From contig CM058232.1 of the NCBI GenBank assembly GCA_030180135.1, positions 93,608,630 through 93,672,629 of the forward strand: a stretch of 64,000 bases of DNA, read 5' to 3'. This stretch comes from Orychophragmus violaceus. Lineage: Eukaryota; Streptophyta; Magnoliopsida; Brassicales; Brassicaceae. Under the pieces are notes generated by a model. The model was not told the origin of the DNA and did not search any database. It saw only the letters and a list, made by a program, of their open reading frames with translations. Made by a program: the position numbers and the translations under genes. Shown piece by piece: positions 11,355-23,136 of this stretch (positions within the stretch are counted from its first letter, which is position 1; every line of letters starts with the position of its first letter).

Positions 11355-12201
11355 GAAGGAGAAACTTGTCGGAAAATTAAAGAAAAAGCTTGCAAAGACA
11401 GGATTAGTGCTTTGCCCGAAGATTTACTGGTGGAAATATTGTTGTTTGTTCCTACTAAAGATGCAATGTCCACGGCGCTCTTGTCAAAACGATGGCGTTC
11501 TGTCTGGAAGTTGTTGCCTGGTCTCGCGTATTCGGATGAAAACGATAAGAGCGTTTGGTGGTTCCTTAACAAGTCACTGCAGCTCCACAAGGCCCCTGTA
11601 CTAGAAAATTTGACAATTAGTCTCGGTCCAACATGTCCTGTTGATGTAGATGTCGGGAGATTTGTTATAGACGCGGTTGACCGCTGCATTGAATGGCTAG
11701 ATTTCAATCTAGAATGGTTAGCAGAGCCTATAAGCTTGTCTAAAAGTCTCTACACTTGCAAAACACTCACGACATTGTTTCTCTCAAACAAGATTCTCGT
11801 TGATGTTGTTTCTTCCCAAGCTTGCCTCCCATCGCTTCATACTCTGGAGCTTGACTTAGTGGTGTATAAAGACGAGGATTCAATTGTTAGATTTTTATCA
11901 GGTTGTCATGTTCTCGAGTGTTTGTCTGTGAACCGACATAATAATGACAATGTGATAAATTTTAGAGTGAAAGCGCGGCCTTGTTTAAAGATCTTAAAGT
12001 ATTCTAACCACTACGGTAGAAAAGATGTTGGGTCTCTGATTATAGACTCGCCGGGATTAAAGATAGTTAAAATCAGTGATTTTTCGACAGAGTTCTGTTT
12101 GATTGAGAATATGCCTCCTTGCCTTGATGAGGCCAGACTATTCATGTTTTCTCACACTAATGACAAGTTTCTGAGATCTCTTTCCTCTGCCCTGTTGATG
12201 C
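11355..12201 (+). pseudogene. F-box/LRR/FBD protein, 5' half (split gene)
   Basis: The F-box begins at about 11,400 with DRISALPEDLLVEILLFVPT and continues with MSTALLSKRWRSVWKLLPGL. FBD-family LRR-like sequence follows (CKTLTTLFLSN, LPSLHTLELDLV, SGCHVLECLSV, LKILKYSNH, IDSPGLKIVKISD). The match stops near 12,195 at FLRSLSSA, where element A begins. The missing C-terminus is found 16 kb away at 28,247-28,812. The only nearby ATG (11,353) is in another frame, and the F-box frame has no upstream ATG, so the start is also damaged. In intact genes the F-box binds SKP1 of an SCF ubiquitin ligase and the LRR/FBD part selects substrate. Members of this crucifer-expanded family are often pseudogenes. 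Confidence 0.88.
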
Positions 12202-12542
12202 AGCGCACTTCCACCTCAAATCATTTACTTGTTCGAATGATACTCTTTATTTATTTAGTTTATTTGTTTTCTTTTGTTTTAGATAAGGCTTTATTTATTA
12301 GGATTAGGGTTACAAGATTTATGGTTCTATTGAAATGCTTTTCTTCTAACTTTGTACGATAGACTTGATTGGATAATAAACCTGGTTTTTAACCTAAGAG
12401 CTTTTGAGCCATGTGAAGAGGATTCACAAACCTATTGTTAATTTCGTTGGGAGTACCAACAAATCAACAAGATCCGAGTTCGTGACATTCATCTCGTAGA
12501 GATCAAGTGCCGTTCTCGTTATTTAGCTTCCACTCTCCATCA
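12202..12542 (+). repeat. probable 5' LTR of element A
   Basis: A non-coding TG...CA segment with AT-rich transcription-like content, ending immediately before the tRNA-Met-type primer site at 12,543-12,556. The left edge is uncertain to about 10 bp. No second copy is present in the window to confirm it. Confidence 0.45.
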
Positions 12543-12589
12543 GTTGGTATCAGAGATAAACGATTCTGTCAATTGATTCCACATAAACC

Positions 12590-13395
12590 ATGCCATCAAA
12601 ACCTATCTACAATCTCCAGGCTAACGAAGTATGTGTTGTCGAACATCCAAATGAATGGGAAGAGTTTCGTCAAACCCTCGTTGCAAGCCGAGAAAAGTTT
12701 CAGACCACATTTCGTAAATCGCTTCAAAATTTTGATTGGAACATGGTTCAGTATCAGATTCCGCAACGTCATGCACCAAAGGTTAGTTTCGATCATGAAA
12801 CAGACATCGACAGTAGATCTGATGTTTGTGGAGAAGAATTTCTTTTAGCTGCTATGGAATTTGTTTGTGAGGATCCCCACCAAATCAATGGTGTTTGTGA
12901 CGCTACGGTACCTATCTTCGATAAATACGAGGAAGATGAACCACTCAATGATGTTGTTAGTTTCCAAACCAGCTCATATGTTTCAGGGTTTGAAGATGGG
13001 GCAGAGGTCTATGTTGTCATGAATAATGAAGATTTGGCCGATGATATATTCCACAAGAACGAGACAGATTTGATCGGATTTCAAAAGGTAAAAAAGTAGA
13101 GCTAGTATCAACAAAACGTGTTCAAGTGATCACCAAAACCGACAAAAAAGAAGAAAACACATATCTGGATACGATAGATTACGAGCCACCAGATTGTGGT
13201 CGCAACAACAATTCGTTCTGTCGCGGCAAAAAATCTCTCTCCCAAGCAGCCTACGACGATCCAAAATTTGTGGCATATGAGGAACAAGATAACGGGTTAC
13301 ATGATGCTGCAGATTCCATCTTCAATGCCTGCTATGATGCAAATATAGTCTTTGCTATCAAAGAGGATGACGATCCGACATATGACGTACACCAC
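12590..13395 (+). pseudogene. element A ORF, N-terminal part (unrecognised)
   Basis: ATG at 12,590 opens 169 codons (MPSKPIYNLQANEVCVVEHP...), acidic and without a motif I recognise. An A-rich stretch at about 13,085-13,098 ends this frame, and a one-base shift there opens the next (13,100-13,395, rich in Asp/Glu). That second frame is open right up to the insertion point of element B and lines up in phase with 25,718-27,913. The position just after an LTR and primer site suggests a gag-like protein, but I cannot see a zinc knuckle or other hallmark. Confidence 0.45.
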
Positions 13396-14602
13396 TGATA
13401 TATCATGGTTTTTACTAGTTTTAGACCATGATATAAGTGTGTTTTAGAGTCTATTAGTGTTTCTTTAGAATCTTTTGCATGTCTTATTAGGTACACGCAC
13501 GTTTGGAGCAGAAGTGAAGATTATGGAGCTATTTGGAGGATTTTGGAGATCTGACCCGAGAGATAGACCTCACTGTCCAGAACAGAGGACTGCGTCGATC
13601 GTTGCACACCTGCATCGATCGATGCATAGCGCGAATGGGCCAGACTCGCGAGAGTTATGAAGTTATGAGATACTGCAGAATTGCCCAGAAGTTCCAGATA
13701 TTTACACAGAAGCCCCAAGACGTGATTAGGCTATACTAATTAGGTTTTAGACTTTTATTTTTGAAAAAAGCATTCAGACTTTGAGCTGAGAGTTTTAGAG
13801 AGATTTTGGGGCTGATCTGAACATGTACTTCATCTTGATTTTGGAGAAGATTTCGAACCCCCTTTACTTCTTTGATCTTTTATATGCAATTTATTCATCA
13901 TATGATTATGTTTTCATTATCTACGTCTGAGTAGATTCCTAGTTAGGTTTAGGGTTTCTCACATAGGATTTCATGACTTGCTAGATTTAATTAATTCAGT
14001 TAAGGATTCATAACTTATTTGTTCTTCGATCTAAATTGTGTTTAATGCTAGTTCTAACCTGATCACTTAGAATCTAGATCTTAGGTTGCTAAATACGACA
14101 CGACAGTGTGGTTTAGAATCTGAATTATTTAGGTTGAGCAACTAAATTACTCGCAAAGGAATTTGGTTTAGTTTAATTGTGAACATATCGAACTTGAAAT
14201 TAATGCTGGTTTAATCTGTTAGTAATTGTAAAGGAATTTGGATTGCTGCACTTAGACTTAGAGAATTCTCGCAACGACAGTTGGTTAATTCTATATCCGT
14301 GTTTTGAGTTCTAGAACTGTGCTTAATTAGATACTGACTGAATGATTTATCTGCTTGTCTGATTTCCTGAGAACGCCCTAGACTTGGCGCTTTAAGTTAA
14401 CTGTTTTCACAACCAATCCTGCTATCTGATTTACTTTCTTGCTTGCTTTTTAGTTACATCACATTGCTTTCATCTTAGTTTAATCTCGACTGTTCTAATA
14501 TCTATCGTTGACCGGAGTCTCTGTGGATTCGATACATAAGTACTACATCTGCATATCTGTGCACTTGCAGTAGTATAGGATTAAAACTTCTAGAGCATAT
14601 CA
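13396..14602 (+). repeat. element B 5' LTR (1,207 bp)
   Basis: Direct repeat of 24,507-25,712. It contains a perfect 16-bp palindrome tgcatcgatcgatgca at 13,611-13,626 and a neighbouring cgtcgatcgttgc box. Confidence 0.93.
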
Positions 14603-14608
14603 AGTTTT

Positions 14609-14626
14609 TGGCGCCGTTGCCGGGGA
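14609..14626 (+). other. element B primer-binding site (tRNA-Asp type)
   Basis: tggcgccgttgccgggga six bases after the LTR. This is the primer site typical of Athila-group Ty3/gypsy elements, and minus-strand DNA synthesis starts here. Confidence 0.85.
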
Positions 14627-14842
14627 CTCTTTTGAGTCTTCGATAGATTTGAACTTAGGGTTTAGACTAGGATTTTCGTTTTTTTTTTGTTTTTTGTTAC
14701 TATTTTTTTTTTTCCTGTTCTTGCGTTTCAGGTACGCCTGTAATCGCCTTGCATCGATCGACACTGTCATGTGTGCCGATCGACACATCTTCGCCCTTGC
14801 AATGATCGACACTACTCTGCATCGATCGACACAGAGCGTAAG

Positions 14843-16063
14843 ATGATGGGAATGATGGAACGGATGCTGAAAAATCAGCAGAATAACTCATTCTGCAGAG
14901 ACTATGGGTCTTATTCATTCACCAGAGATTTTGAATCTCCATCATATCAGCCTGCTCCTCCTCAAAATACGCAGTCTGATAAGCTGATAAGTATGATGGA
15001 GCAGTTACTGGAAAGACAAGAACGGGATTTGAACTACATCAATGGCTCTGGATTCCAAGGAAACAGGTTTGGTAATCAGCAAGGTAATTCTTATCAGAGA
15101 ACCTATGGATCATCCTCATATCAGAAACCTCCTGCTACTAATGCTTATAAGAGCAAGATGGAAGCTATGATGGAGCAGTTGCTAGAGGATCAGACTAAGA
15201 CTGCTGTAGACTTCGACAGGAAGCTGGATGCTATGCATGAACATCTGAACGGGAAGTTTGAATCTTTGAGCACATATGTGAAGAAGCTAGATGTCCAAGT
15301 TCAACACACAGCTGGAGCAGTACAAAGGCAGAATGAAGCTAGGACAGCTGAACAGAACAGATCCATCAATACTGTGACCATAAGAGATGAGATTGACTTG
15401 CTGGAAGAAGAAGAGAGCATAATCTCGGATTTTCTGGGTGAATTTTGTCTGTCTGAGACAAGCATCGATCGACACAACTCTTGCATCGATCGACACAGTC
15501 CCGATACGTCTGTTGAAATTGCTCGAAATCGCCTTGTGTCGATCAACACACAACGTGCATCGATCGACAGAGATCGCAGACGGGACCAGAAACCTGCAAC
15601 AGTCCCAGAACGAGTCTACAAGCCACATGTGCCATATCCTAAGGTTCGTAAACTGTCTAAACAGGAGCTAGATGTGGGTAACTGCATGAAAGTGATGGAA
15701 AAGAAGCTGATTAAGATTACAGAGAAGCTTCCAGATCCAGGAGCATTTGTGCTAGACTGTTCAATCTCTAAAGAAAGATTCAAGCGTTCTCTGTGTGACT
15801 TAGGATCATGTGTGAATATAATGCCGTACTCAGTAGCTGTGAGATTGGGAAAGATGGAATTCCAGCCTACTAGGATCTCTCTTATCCTAGGTGATCGTTC
15901 AAAGAGGTACCCGGAGGGAGTTCTTAAGGATGTACCTATCAGAGTTGGAAACTACTTGATTCCAACGGACTTTGTGGTGCTGAAGTATGAGATTGAGCCG
16001 GATGATCCTCTACTGCTTGGGAGATCTTTCTTAGCTACTGCTGGAGCTGTGACTAATGTGCCA
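14843..16063 (+). CDS. element B gag (N-terminally shortened) with retropepsin-like domain, part 1
   Basis: The frame is open from 14,771, but the first ATG is at 14,843. It lacks the capsid-type N-terminal half that element C has and begins near the Met-rich spacer (MMGMMERMLKNQ). It then shows the Gly/Asn-rich Athila gag segment (YINGSGFQGNRFGNQQGNSY) and a coiled-coil-like stretch at about codons 110-190. The last part is an aspartic-protease-like domain with CDLGSCVNIMPYS (DLG in place of the usual DTG/DSG) and LLLGRSFLATAGA. Element C interrupts it after codon NVP; the frame continues at 22,711. Four CGATCGA-type boxes are read in frame as SID/CID repeats. Confidence 0.8.
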
Positions 16064-17257
16064 TGATAGGGTCAAGTTTTAATCCTATATCTAACTGCAA
16101 GTGCACAGTTCAGTAGTTGTAGTATATAGGTATCGAATCCACAGGGACTCTGGTATTCAATAGCTCAAGAACAGGAAATTAAACTAGGAAGAAAGCAATG
16201 TGATTGAATTAAAAGCAATGCGAGAAAGTAAACAGAAAGCAGAGATTGTTGGGTGTGAAAGCAAGTTATTAAGAGCGCTAAGTCTAGGGCGTTCTCAGGA
16301 AATCAGACAAGCAGACAGTTCATTCAGCAAGGATCTAATTAAGCACAGTTCTAGAACTCAAAACACAGATATAGAATTAACCAAATTCCTTTGCGATAAT
16401 TCTCTAAGTCTAAGTGCAGCAAACCAAACTTTCGTTTGCGAGAACTAACAAATTAAACTAGCATTAATTCCAAGTTTGATATGTTCACAATTATCCTAAA
16501 CCAAACTTTCGTTTGCGAGAAGTTTAATTGCTCAACCTAATTAGTTCAGATTCCTAAACCACACTTCCGTGTCGTATTTAGCAACCTAAGATCTAGATTC
16601 TAATTGATCAGGTTAGAACTAGCTTTAAGCACAATTAGATTGAAGAACATATATAGTTATGAATCCTTTACTGAATTAAACAAGTCTAGCAAGTCATGAA
16701 ATCCTATGTGAGAAACCCTAAACCTAACAAGGAATCTGCTCAGACATAGATAATGAAAACATAATCATATGAATAATAAATTGCATAAAAGATAAAGAAT
16801 TAAAGGGGTTCGAAATCTTCTCCAAATACAGATGAAGTAAAGGTTCAGATCAGCCCCAAAAGCTCTAAAAATCCTCTGCTCTTAATTATCAAAGCGTTCG
16901 TAATTAAAACACCAAAAACTTAATTATATAGGTCTAATCTCGGCCAGGGGCTTCTTTGTAAATATCAGGAACTTCTGGATCAGAGTGCAATATCTTGACT
17001 CTTCATAAACCGCCGAGTTTCGGCCCATATCGCTGGTGCAACGATCGGTGCTAGAGTGCAACGATCGACGCATTTCTCTGTTTCGGACAGTGAACTCTAT
17101 CTCTCGGCCAAACACTCCAAAAATCTCCAAAAAGTGCCATAATCACCAAATATGCTCCAAACCTGATTATACCTGTAAAAGACTCTAAAAGAACACAAAA
17201 AGACACTAAAACACACTTATATCATGGTCTAAAACTAGTAAAAACCATGATATATCA
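16064..17257 (-). repeat. element C 3' LTR (1,194 bp)
   Basis: Direct repeat of 21,513-22,705. It is related to the element B LTR in reverse orientation, with inverted termini TGATAGGG... and ...GATATATCA. Confidence 0.95.
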
Positions 17258-18620
17258 ACTCCCCCACACTTAGCCTTTGCTTGCCCTCAAGCAAAACAGA
17301 GAACTAAAGCTTGGTGAAGAGGTTTGAAAACTCTTCAGAAACTCATTTCATCCTAGAAGCTACAATACTCAGATTTCCCTTAGTAAACCACTGAAAGAAT
17401 CAATCACAGGATATCAAGACCAACATGTACTTCCCCCACACTTAGCAACTGTCCTAAGTAAACTCCACAATCACATTCAAGCATTCAAATTCTCCCTACT
17501 GACTTCTGCAAGTATTTAAGTGCGGTCTCACCTAAGGAGTATCGATCAAAGGGCACATGGATTCTTACCTTATCAGCTCTAGACCACCATACTATCTTTC
17601 TCTAGTCCCTTTCTTCTCTTTTCCCTTCCTTAACAACTGATTTTTCCCACATTGGGTATCATTTTTTTTTTATCAGTGTTCTTCCCGTTATGGGGTGTAC
17701 TTTGGACACATTCCATGGATAGCACAAGAGAGAATAGGGGTCTCTACCACTCCTGTGACCACTTCGGAGTTACTAACTTATCCTCAGTTTATTATCTTTT
17801 TTTTTTTTTTAAGTTTATAGAAGGGGAGAAGGGAACTAAATAGGATAGGTTGACAGGCTGTGTCAGAACTAACAGGGAATCCGACACAAAGTATACCAAG
17901 CCCTTAGGTGAGAAATCTAAGTCAATATTAAATTGAAGTCAGTAAAAGGATCCTATGATACCTGAAGTGATGTGGGTGTTCCCAGTAGGTTGATCTGTGT
18001 CTGGGTTTTCTAATAGTCAGAGATAGATCCTGCAACTTCATCCCAATGGTTACTTAAGTTCCTGCAAGTCTTGTAAATCTTCTCAGAAAATCATAGTTTC
18101 TTACTTAAACAATTTTGACTCAATAAAACAAAATTTTTGAAAAATGGACTGACTCTTAAAAAAACAGAAAGATAAACGTCAGTAGCACCTCCCCCCACAC
18201 ATAAGACACACTGTCCCCAGTAGTGTCAAGCGAAGGATCGGTAAAAAGAAAATAAAAATTGTTAAAGTTCTGTTGAGTTCTGTCGGGTTTACCTCTGTCG
18301 CTCAGGCATCGAGCGTTGCACTAAGTGCACCGACCGTTACTAGGCGATTTTCGTGTATGGTCGATCGTTGCTCAGGACCGCAACGATCGATGCAATGCGA
18401 TTCCGATCATGTTGTGACGATCGACACAGAAGTGCGTCGATCGACGCACTGCGAATTTGTCCGAGACCTGCAATCATAAACTCACCAGAAACAAAAACAA
18501 ACGTAAAATCCTAACAAAAACACCAAAAATTAAGTAGAAAAACACCAGTACCTAATGGTGGGTTGCCTCCCACCCAGCGCTTGTTTAAGGTCAATAGCTT
18601 GACCGGATGAACAAGATTTT
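17258..18620 (-). other. element C 3' untranslated region with three polypurine boxes
   Basis: Non-coding. In element orientation it carries three AAGTGTGGGGGAG-like boxes (at about 18,188-18,202, 17,430-17,443 and 17,259-17,271); the last abuts the LTR and is the expected plus-strand primer. Near 18,300-18,450 there are several CGATCG boxes, including the perfect 20-bp palindrome agtgcgtcgatcgacgcact at 18,431-18,450. Confidence 0.8.
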
Positions 18621-21239
18621 TCAGGCACCATGAGATCCTGACAGAGACTTTTTCTGTCTCTGTCCAAGTCTCCTCATCCAAGGTGGCGAGTAAGCTGTTG
18701 CAGAATGCTCATGTCCAAGAAAAGATGGAGTAAAATGTGCTCTAGGATCTACAATCACAGTGTTATCAGGCCGCTCATCATTTGCATTCCTTATGGTGAA
18801 TGTCTGCCCATCTATCAGTGGTCTACGCAGCTTATCCATCTCATAACGCAGCGGCTCATCTCCCAGATGGAGGTCTATCAGGCTGGTCCTAACATTAATT
18901 ACCGCTCCTGCTGTAGCCAAAAATGGTCTTCCAAGCAGCAATGCTTCATCCGGATCACAGTCATATCTCAGCACTAGGAAGTCTGTTGGAACTAAATAGT
19001 TTCCAACTCTTACTGGGATGTCCATAAGGAGTCCTTCAGGAACTCGTATGGACTGATCAGCTAGGACAAGAGAGGTCCTAGTAGGAGTAAAATCTAGCAT
19101 ACCCAGCTTCTCTGCCACAGAGTATGGCATCAAACTTCCAGCAGCTCCTAAGTCACACAGAGAACGCCTGAAACTATCCTCAAAGATAGAACAATCAAGC
19201 ACAAAGACTCCAGGATCAGGCAGCTTCTTCGGGATCTTGGTCAACAGAACATCACTAATATGCTGAGGAACTATAATCACCCAGTCTCTCAACTCTTCAT
19301 CTAGAGGCAGCATTTTGTTCAAATACCTCTGCACACATGGATGATAAGGTGGATCATCAGAAGATGGAATTTCTTCCAATTCTTCACCAATCTCCTCTAG
19401 CTTCTTAAGCTCTTCAATTTCCTGCTTAATCACTTCAGACACTGAGGAGTGTTGTCTAACAATCTGCGCATAAATCTCTTGTTGAGAGATCTCAGAGACT
19501 CCAGAAAATAAGCCATCAAGCTCTAAATCTGCATCAATACCATCATCACTCAGCGAATCTGTCCGTTCACGACGTGCATCGATCGACACTAGTTGTGTGT
19601 CGATCGTTGCAATGCTGCAATTTCCACCCGAGAGTTTTTCACCAAAATCCTGGATTTCTTCTTCCTTCACCAATTCAGCTGTACTTAGCTCAAATCTTTC
19701 ACCTAGGTGAGATCCATCATTAACGTACACAGACCAGGCCTTAATATGAGTGTCTGCTAGTCCTTTTCCCTTTATTGAGCTGGAAATCTGGTTCACCTGA
19801 GTATCCAACTGCTTCATGTGAGTGTTCAGGGACTCAAACTTCCCATTGAGGTCTTCATAGACAGCATCCAACTTCTTGTTGCAGTCCACAGAAATCTTGG
19901 TCTGACTCTCCATTAGTTGTTCCATCATAGCTTCCATTCTACTCTCATGAGCTGTAGGTGCAGGAGGAGTCTGATAAGATGAAGATCCATAGGTTCTCTG
20001 AGTACCTTGTCCAAAGGTCTTCTGAAAACCACTAGTCTGTCCAGAATTAGATGAGTTGCTGTTGAAAGCACTTTTCTGTCCTCCATTGAAGAATCTGTTT
20101 CCCTGTTGATTACCAAATCTATTACCTTGGAATCCAGAACCTCCTATGTAATTCACATCTTCCTCCTGAGTGTCCTCCTCAGTTTGAATTACCTCTACAT
20201 CTTGGGCAAAGTGGACAGCTTTCTTACCTGCTAGGAGATTGCAAACTGTGTCCAGCCTAGATCTAATATCAGCTATATCAGAATTCTCTACACTTCCACC
20301 AGATTTCTTCCTCCTCTCATCCATAGTCTTGCAGCTGTTGCTGCCTATTAGATTCTCAATCAACTGCTTAGCTTGTGTAGGAGTACTGGTGTTGAAGTTA
20401 GCATTACTGGAATTATCCAGTGCAGACTGATATGGAAGATCTATGCCTCTGAAGAAGATACCAATCAACTGAACCTCAGTGAATCCATGGTGTGGGCAGT
20501 CACGCTGATACTGCTTAAATCTCATCCAGGCAGTCTTTAAAGGCTCCACAGCTCCTTGGGAAAAGGTGAGTATGTCCTATTTGGACTGGTCTGAACGCGC
20601 ATCATCATAGAAGTGACGCAGGAACTCACTCTTCAGGGCTGCCCAAGTAGTATACTGAGCAGGTGCCAGCTGCTTTAGCCATGCACTAGCGTCTCCAGCA
20701 AGACTGTGCGGAATGAGCTTAAGGAACAGATAGTCCGGGCAGACTCCATCATACTTCATGCCAGTGACTATGTCCTCAAACGAATCAATGTGATCCATAG
20801 GCTGCTCCGTTGGGTAACCATGAAATGCATTCTGTCTCATCAGCGAGTAGTAGATGGTTTTGATCTCAAAATCATTTCTTTCAAAAGCAGGAAGCACTAA
20901 AGCTGACCGGTTTGCATGAAACTCATCCGGTCTGTTGTAGTCAGCTAAAGTCCTCTCACGTACAACCATCTGTCTACCTTGGTTCTGTCGTGGTGGCTCA
21001 GCTTCCTCAACATCAGGGATCACTCGTCCATCAGCATCAATCCTCTGCCCAGCAGCATTGTAAGGATTGTTTTCTGGATCCCTCAAGGTACCTTCAGCAT
21101 CTCGTATTAGAATCAAACGCTCTCGTACCATCCTTTCTCTTCTTTCTCTTCTATTGGTTCTCTCTAGACGTCCAAGTTCTTCAAGTCCGAGATTAACTAA
21201 GCTCGAGTTCGGATTACTTCTAGTTTTCTGCGTCTGCAT
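18621..21239 (-). pseudogene. element C gag-retropepsin polyprotein with one in-frame TAG
   Basis: The first ATG is at 21,239 in a frame open from 21,263. The N-terminal part (to about 20,580) is a plant Retrotrans_gag-type capsid region with FHANRSALVLPAFERNDFEI, FHGYPTEQPMDHIDSFEDI and LAGDASAWLKQLAP. A single TAG at 20,577-20,579 interrupts it; the same frame then continues to 18,621 with DCPHHGFTEVQLIGIFFRGI, the Gly/Asn-rich YIGGSGFQGNRFGNQQGNRF, an acidic spacer and the protease-like CDLGAAGSLMPYS...LLLGRPFLATAGA. Apart from the TAG there is no frame damage over about 870 codons. The TAG may be a recent lesion or, less likely, a readthrough codon. Confidence 0.82.
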
Positions 21240-21488
21240 AAACTGTCTGTAATCGTCCAGCAACGATCGATGCTATCAGTGCAACGATCGGTTCAATCTT
21301 AGAATCGCCTAGTGACGATCGGTGCAAGGGTGCAACGATCGACGCAGTGCGAAATTGGTACCTGCGACAGAGAGAAAAACAGACAAAAATCAGTAAATAA
21401 TTAAAAAAAAAAAAAAAAAACAAAAACGAAAAGAAAACGAAAAATTCTAGTAAAACCCTAGGTTCTAAGCTATCGAAGACTCTAAGAG

Positions 21489-21506
21489 TCCCCGACAACG
21501 GCGCCA
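21489..21506 (-). other. element C primer-binding site (tRNA-Asp type)
   Basis: Reads tggcgccgttgtcgggga on the minus strand, one base different from the site in element B, next to the 5' LTR. Confidence 0.85.
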
Positions 21507-21512
21507 AAAACT

Positions 21513-22705
21513 TGATAGGGTCAGGTTTTAATCCTATATCTAACTGCAAGTGCACAGTTCAGTAGTTGTAGTATATAGGTATCGAATCCACAGGGACTCT
21601 GGTATTCAATAGCTCAAGAACAGGAAATTAAACTAGGAAGAAAGCAATGTGATTGAATTAAAAGCAATGCGAGAAAGTAAACAGAAAGCAGAGATTGTTG
21701 GGTGTGAAAGCAAGTTATTAAGAGCGCTAAGTCTAGGGCGTTCTCAGGAAATCAGACAAGCAGACAGTTCATTCAGCAAGGATCTAATTAAGCACAGTTC
21801 TAGAACTCAAAACACAGATATAGAATTAACCAAATTCCTTTGCGATAATTCTCTAAGTCTAAGTGCAGCAAACCAAACTTTCGTTTGCGAGAACTAACAG
21901 ATTAAACTAGCATTAATTCCAAGTTTGATATGTTCACAATTATCCTAAACCAAACTTTCGTTTGCGAGAAGTTTAATTGCTCAACCTAATTAGTTCAGAT
22001 TCCTAAACCACACTTCTGTGTCGTATTTAGCAACCTAAGATCTAGATTCTAATTGATCAGGTTAGAACTAGCTTTAAGCACAATTAGATTGAAGAACAGA
22101 TATAGTTATGAATCCTTTACTGAATTAAACAAGTCTAGCAAGTCATGAAATCATATGTGAGAAACCCTAAACCTAACAAGGAATCTACTCAGACATAGAT
22201 AATGAAAACATAATCATATGAAGAATAAATTGCATAAAAGATAAAGAATTAAAGGGGTTCGAAATCTTCTCCAAATACAGATGAAGTAAAGGTTCAGATC
22301 AGCCCCAAAAGCTCTAAAAATCCTCTGCTCTTAATTATCAAAGCGTTCGTAATTAAAACACCAAAAACTTAATTATATAGGTCTAATCTCGGCCAGGGGC
22401 TTCTTTGTAAATATCAGGAACTTCTGGATCAGAGTGCAATATCTTGACTCTTCATAAACCGCCGAGTTTCGGCCCATCTCGCTGGTGCAACGATCTGTGC
22501 TAGAGTGCAACGGTCGACGCATTTCTCTGTTTCGGACAGTGAACTCTATCTCTCGGCCAAACACTCCAAAAATCTCCAAAAAGTGACATAATCACCAAAT
22601 ATGCTCCAAACCTGATTATACCTGTAAAAGACTCTAAAAGAACACAAAAGACACTAAAACACACTTATATCATGGTCTAAAACTAGTAAAAACCATGATA
22701 TATCA
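21513..22705 (-). repeat. element C 5' LTR (1,193 bp)
   Basis: Direct repeat of 16,064-17,257. It differs by about 11 substitutions and one A-run indel counted by eye. Confidence 0.95.
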
Positions 22706-22710
22706 TGCCA

Positions 22711-23136
22711 CATGGTCTAATTGATCTCCACCTGGGAGATGAGGCATTGCAGTTCAAGATGGATAAGCTGCACAAATCCACCATTGATGGACAGAGTTTC
22801 AGTGTTGAGGAGGAACCAGATGTTCCGATTGGAGAGAAGAAGATGGCGGTTCTTCTTGAACCTGCTCTAACATCTTCAGTGCCTGAAACTGCTCATAAGC
22901 AGAAAGATCCAGACATCTCATTTCCACCAAAGGTAAGGCACAAATCATCTAAGCTTAAACCTCCTAACCGCATTACTTTGAATGCTGGAAAACGCAGTAT
23001 CCCACCCAAGCTTCGCTCCCGCCTTGGTTCTACTCCTTCGTTCCTTGGGAAATCTCATGATCCGAAAACATATACACCACCTTGGATGAAGAGATATTCA
23101 CAGAGACATTCAAAGTCTCTGTTGAAACCGCCATGA
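22711..23136 (+). CDS. element B gag-retropepsin ORF, part 2 (C-terminus)
   Basis: Resumes in phase after element C. It encodes HGLIDLHLGDEALQFKMDKL, a Lys/Pro-rich tail and TPPWMKRYSQRHSKSL before a stop at 23,136. The end of the element C protein has the same layout (LIDLHLGDEPLRYEMDKL ... YSPPWMRR), confirming homology. No polymerase sequence follows. Confidence 0.8.
   Translation, partial: HGLIDLHLGDEALQFKMDKLHKSTIDGQSFSVEEEPDVPIGEKKMAVLLEPALTSSVPETAHKQKDPDISFPPKVRHKSSKLKPPNRITLNAGKRSIPPKLRSRLGSTPSFLGKSHDPKTYTPPWMKRYSQRHSKSLLKPP

Larger units (their letters stand above)
16064..22705 (-). mobile_element. element C: Athila-like gag-only LTR retrotransposon, antisense in B (TSD tgcca)
   Basis: Exact ends: tgcca at 16,059-16,063 and 22,706-22,710. 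In element orientation (minus) the 5' LTR is 22,705-21,513 and the 3' LTR is 17,257-16,064. The primer site is at 21,506-21,489, and gag runs from about 21,239 to 18,621. The total is 6,642 bp with no polymerase or integrase. The LTRs differ at about a dozen positions (about 1%), fewer than those of B, which fits its later arrival inside B. It is closely related to B in LTR, gag and 3' region. Confidence 0.95.

Noticed and set aside
12507..12848. 113-codon frame overlapping the element A leader
   Set aside because: It crosses the LTR end and primer site and is a shadow of the frame starting at 12,590.
16200..16448. 82-codon frames in the element C LTRs (also 21,649-21,897)
   Set aside because: Lie wholly within LTRs, antisense to the element, and occur identically in both LTRs.
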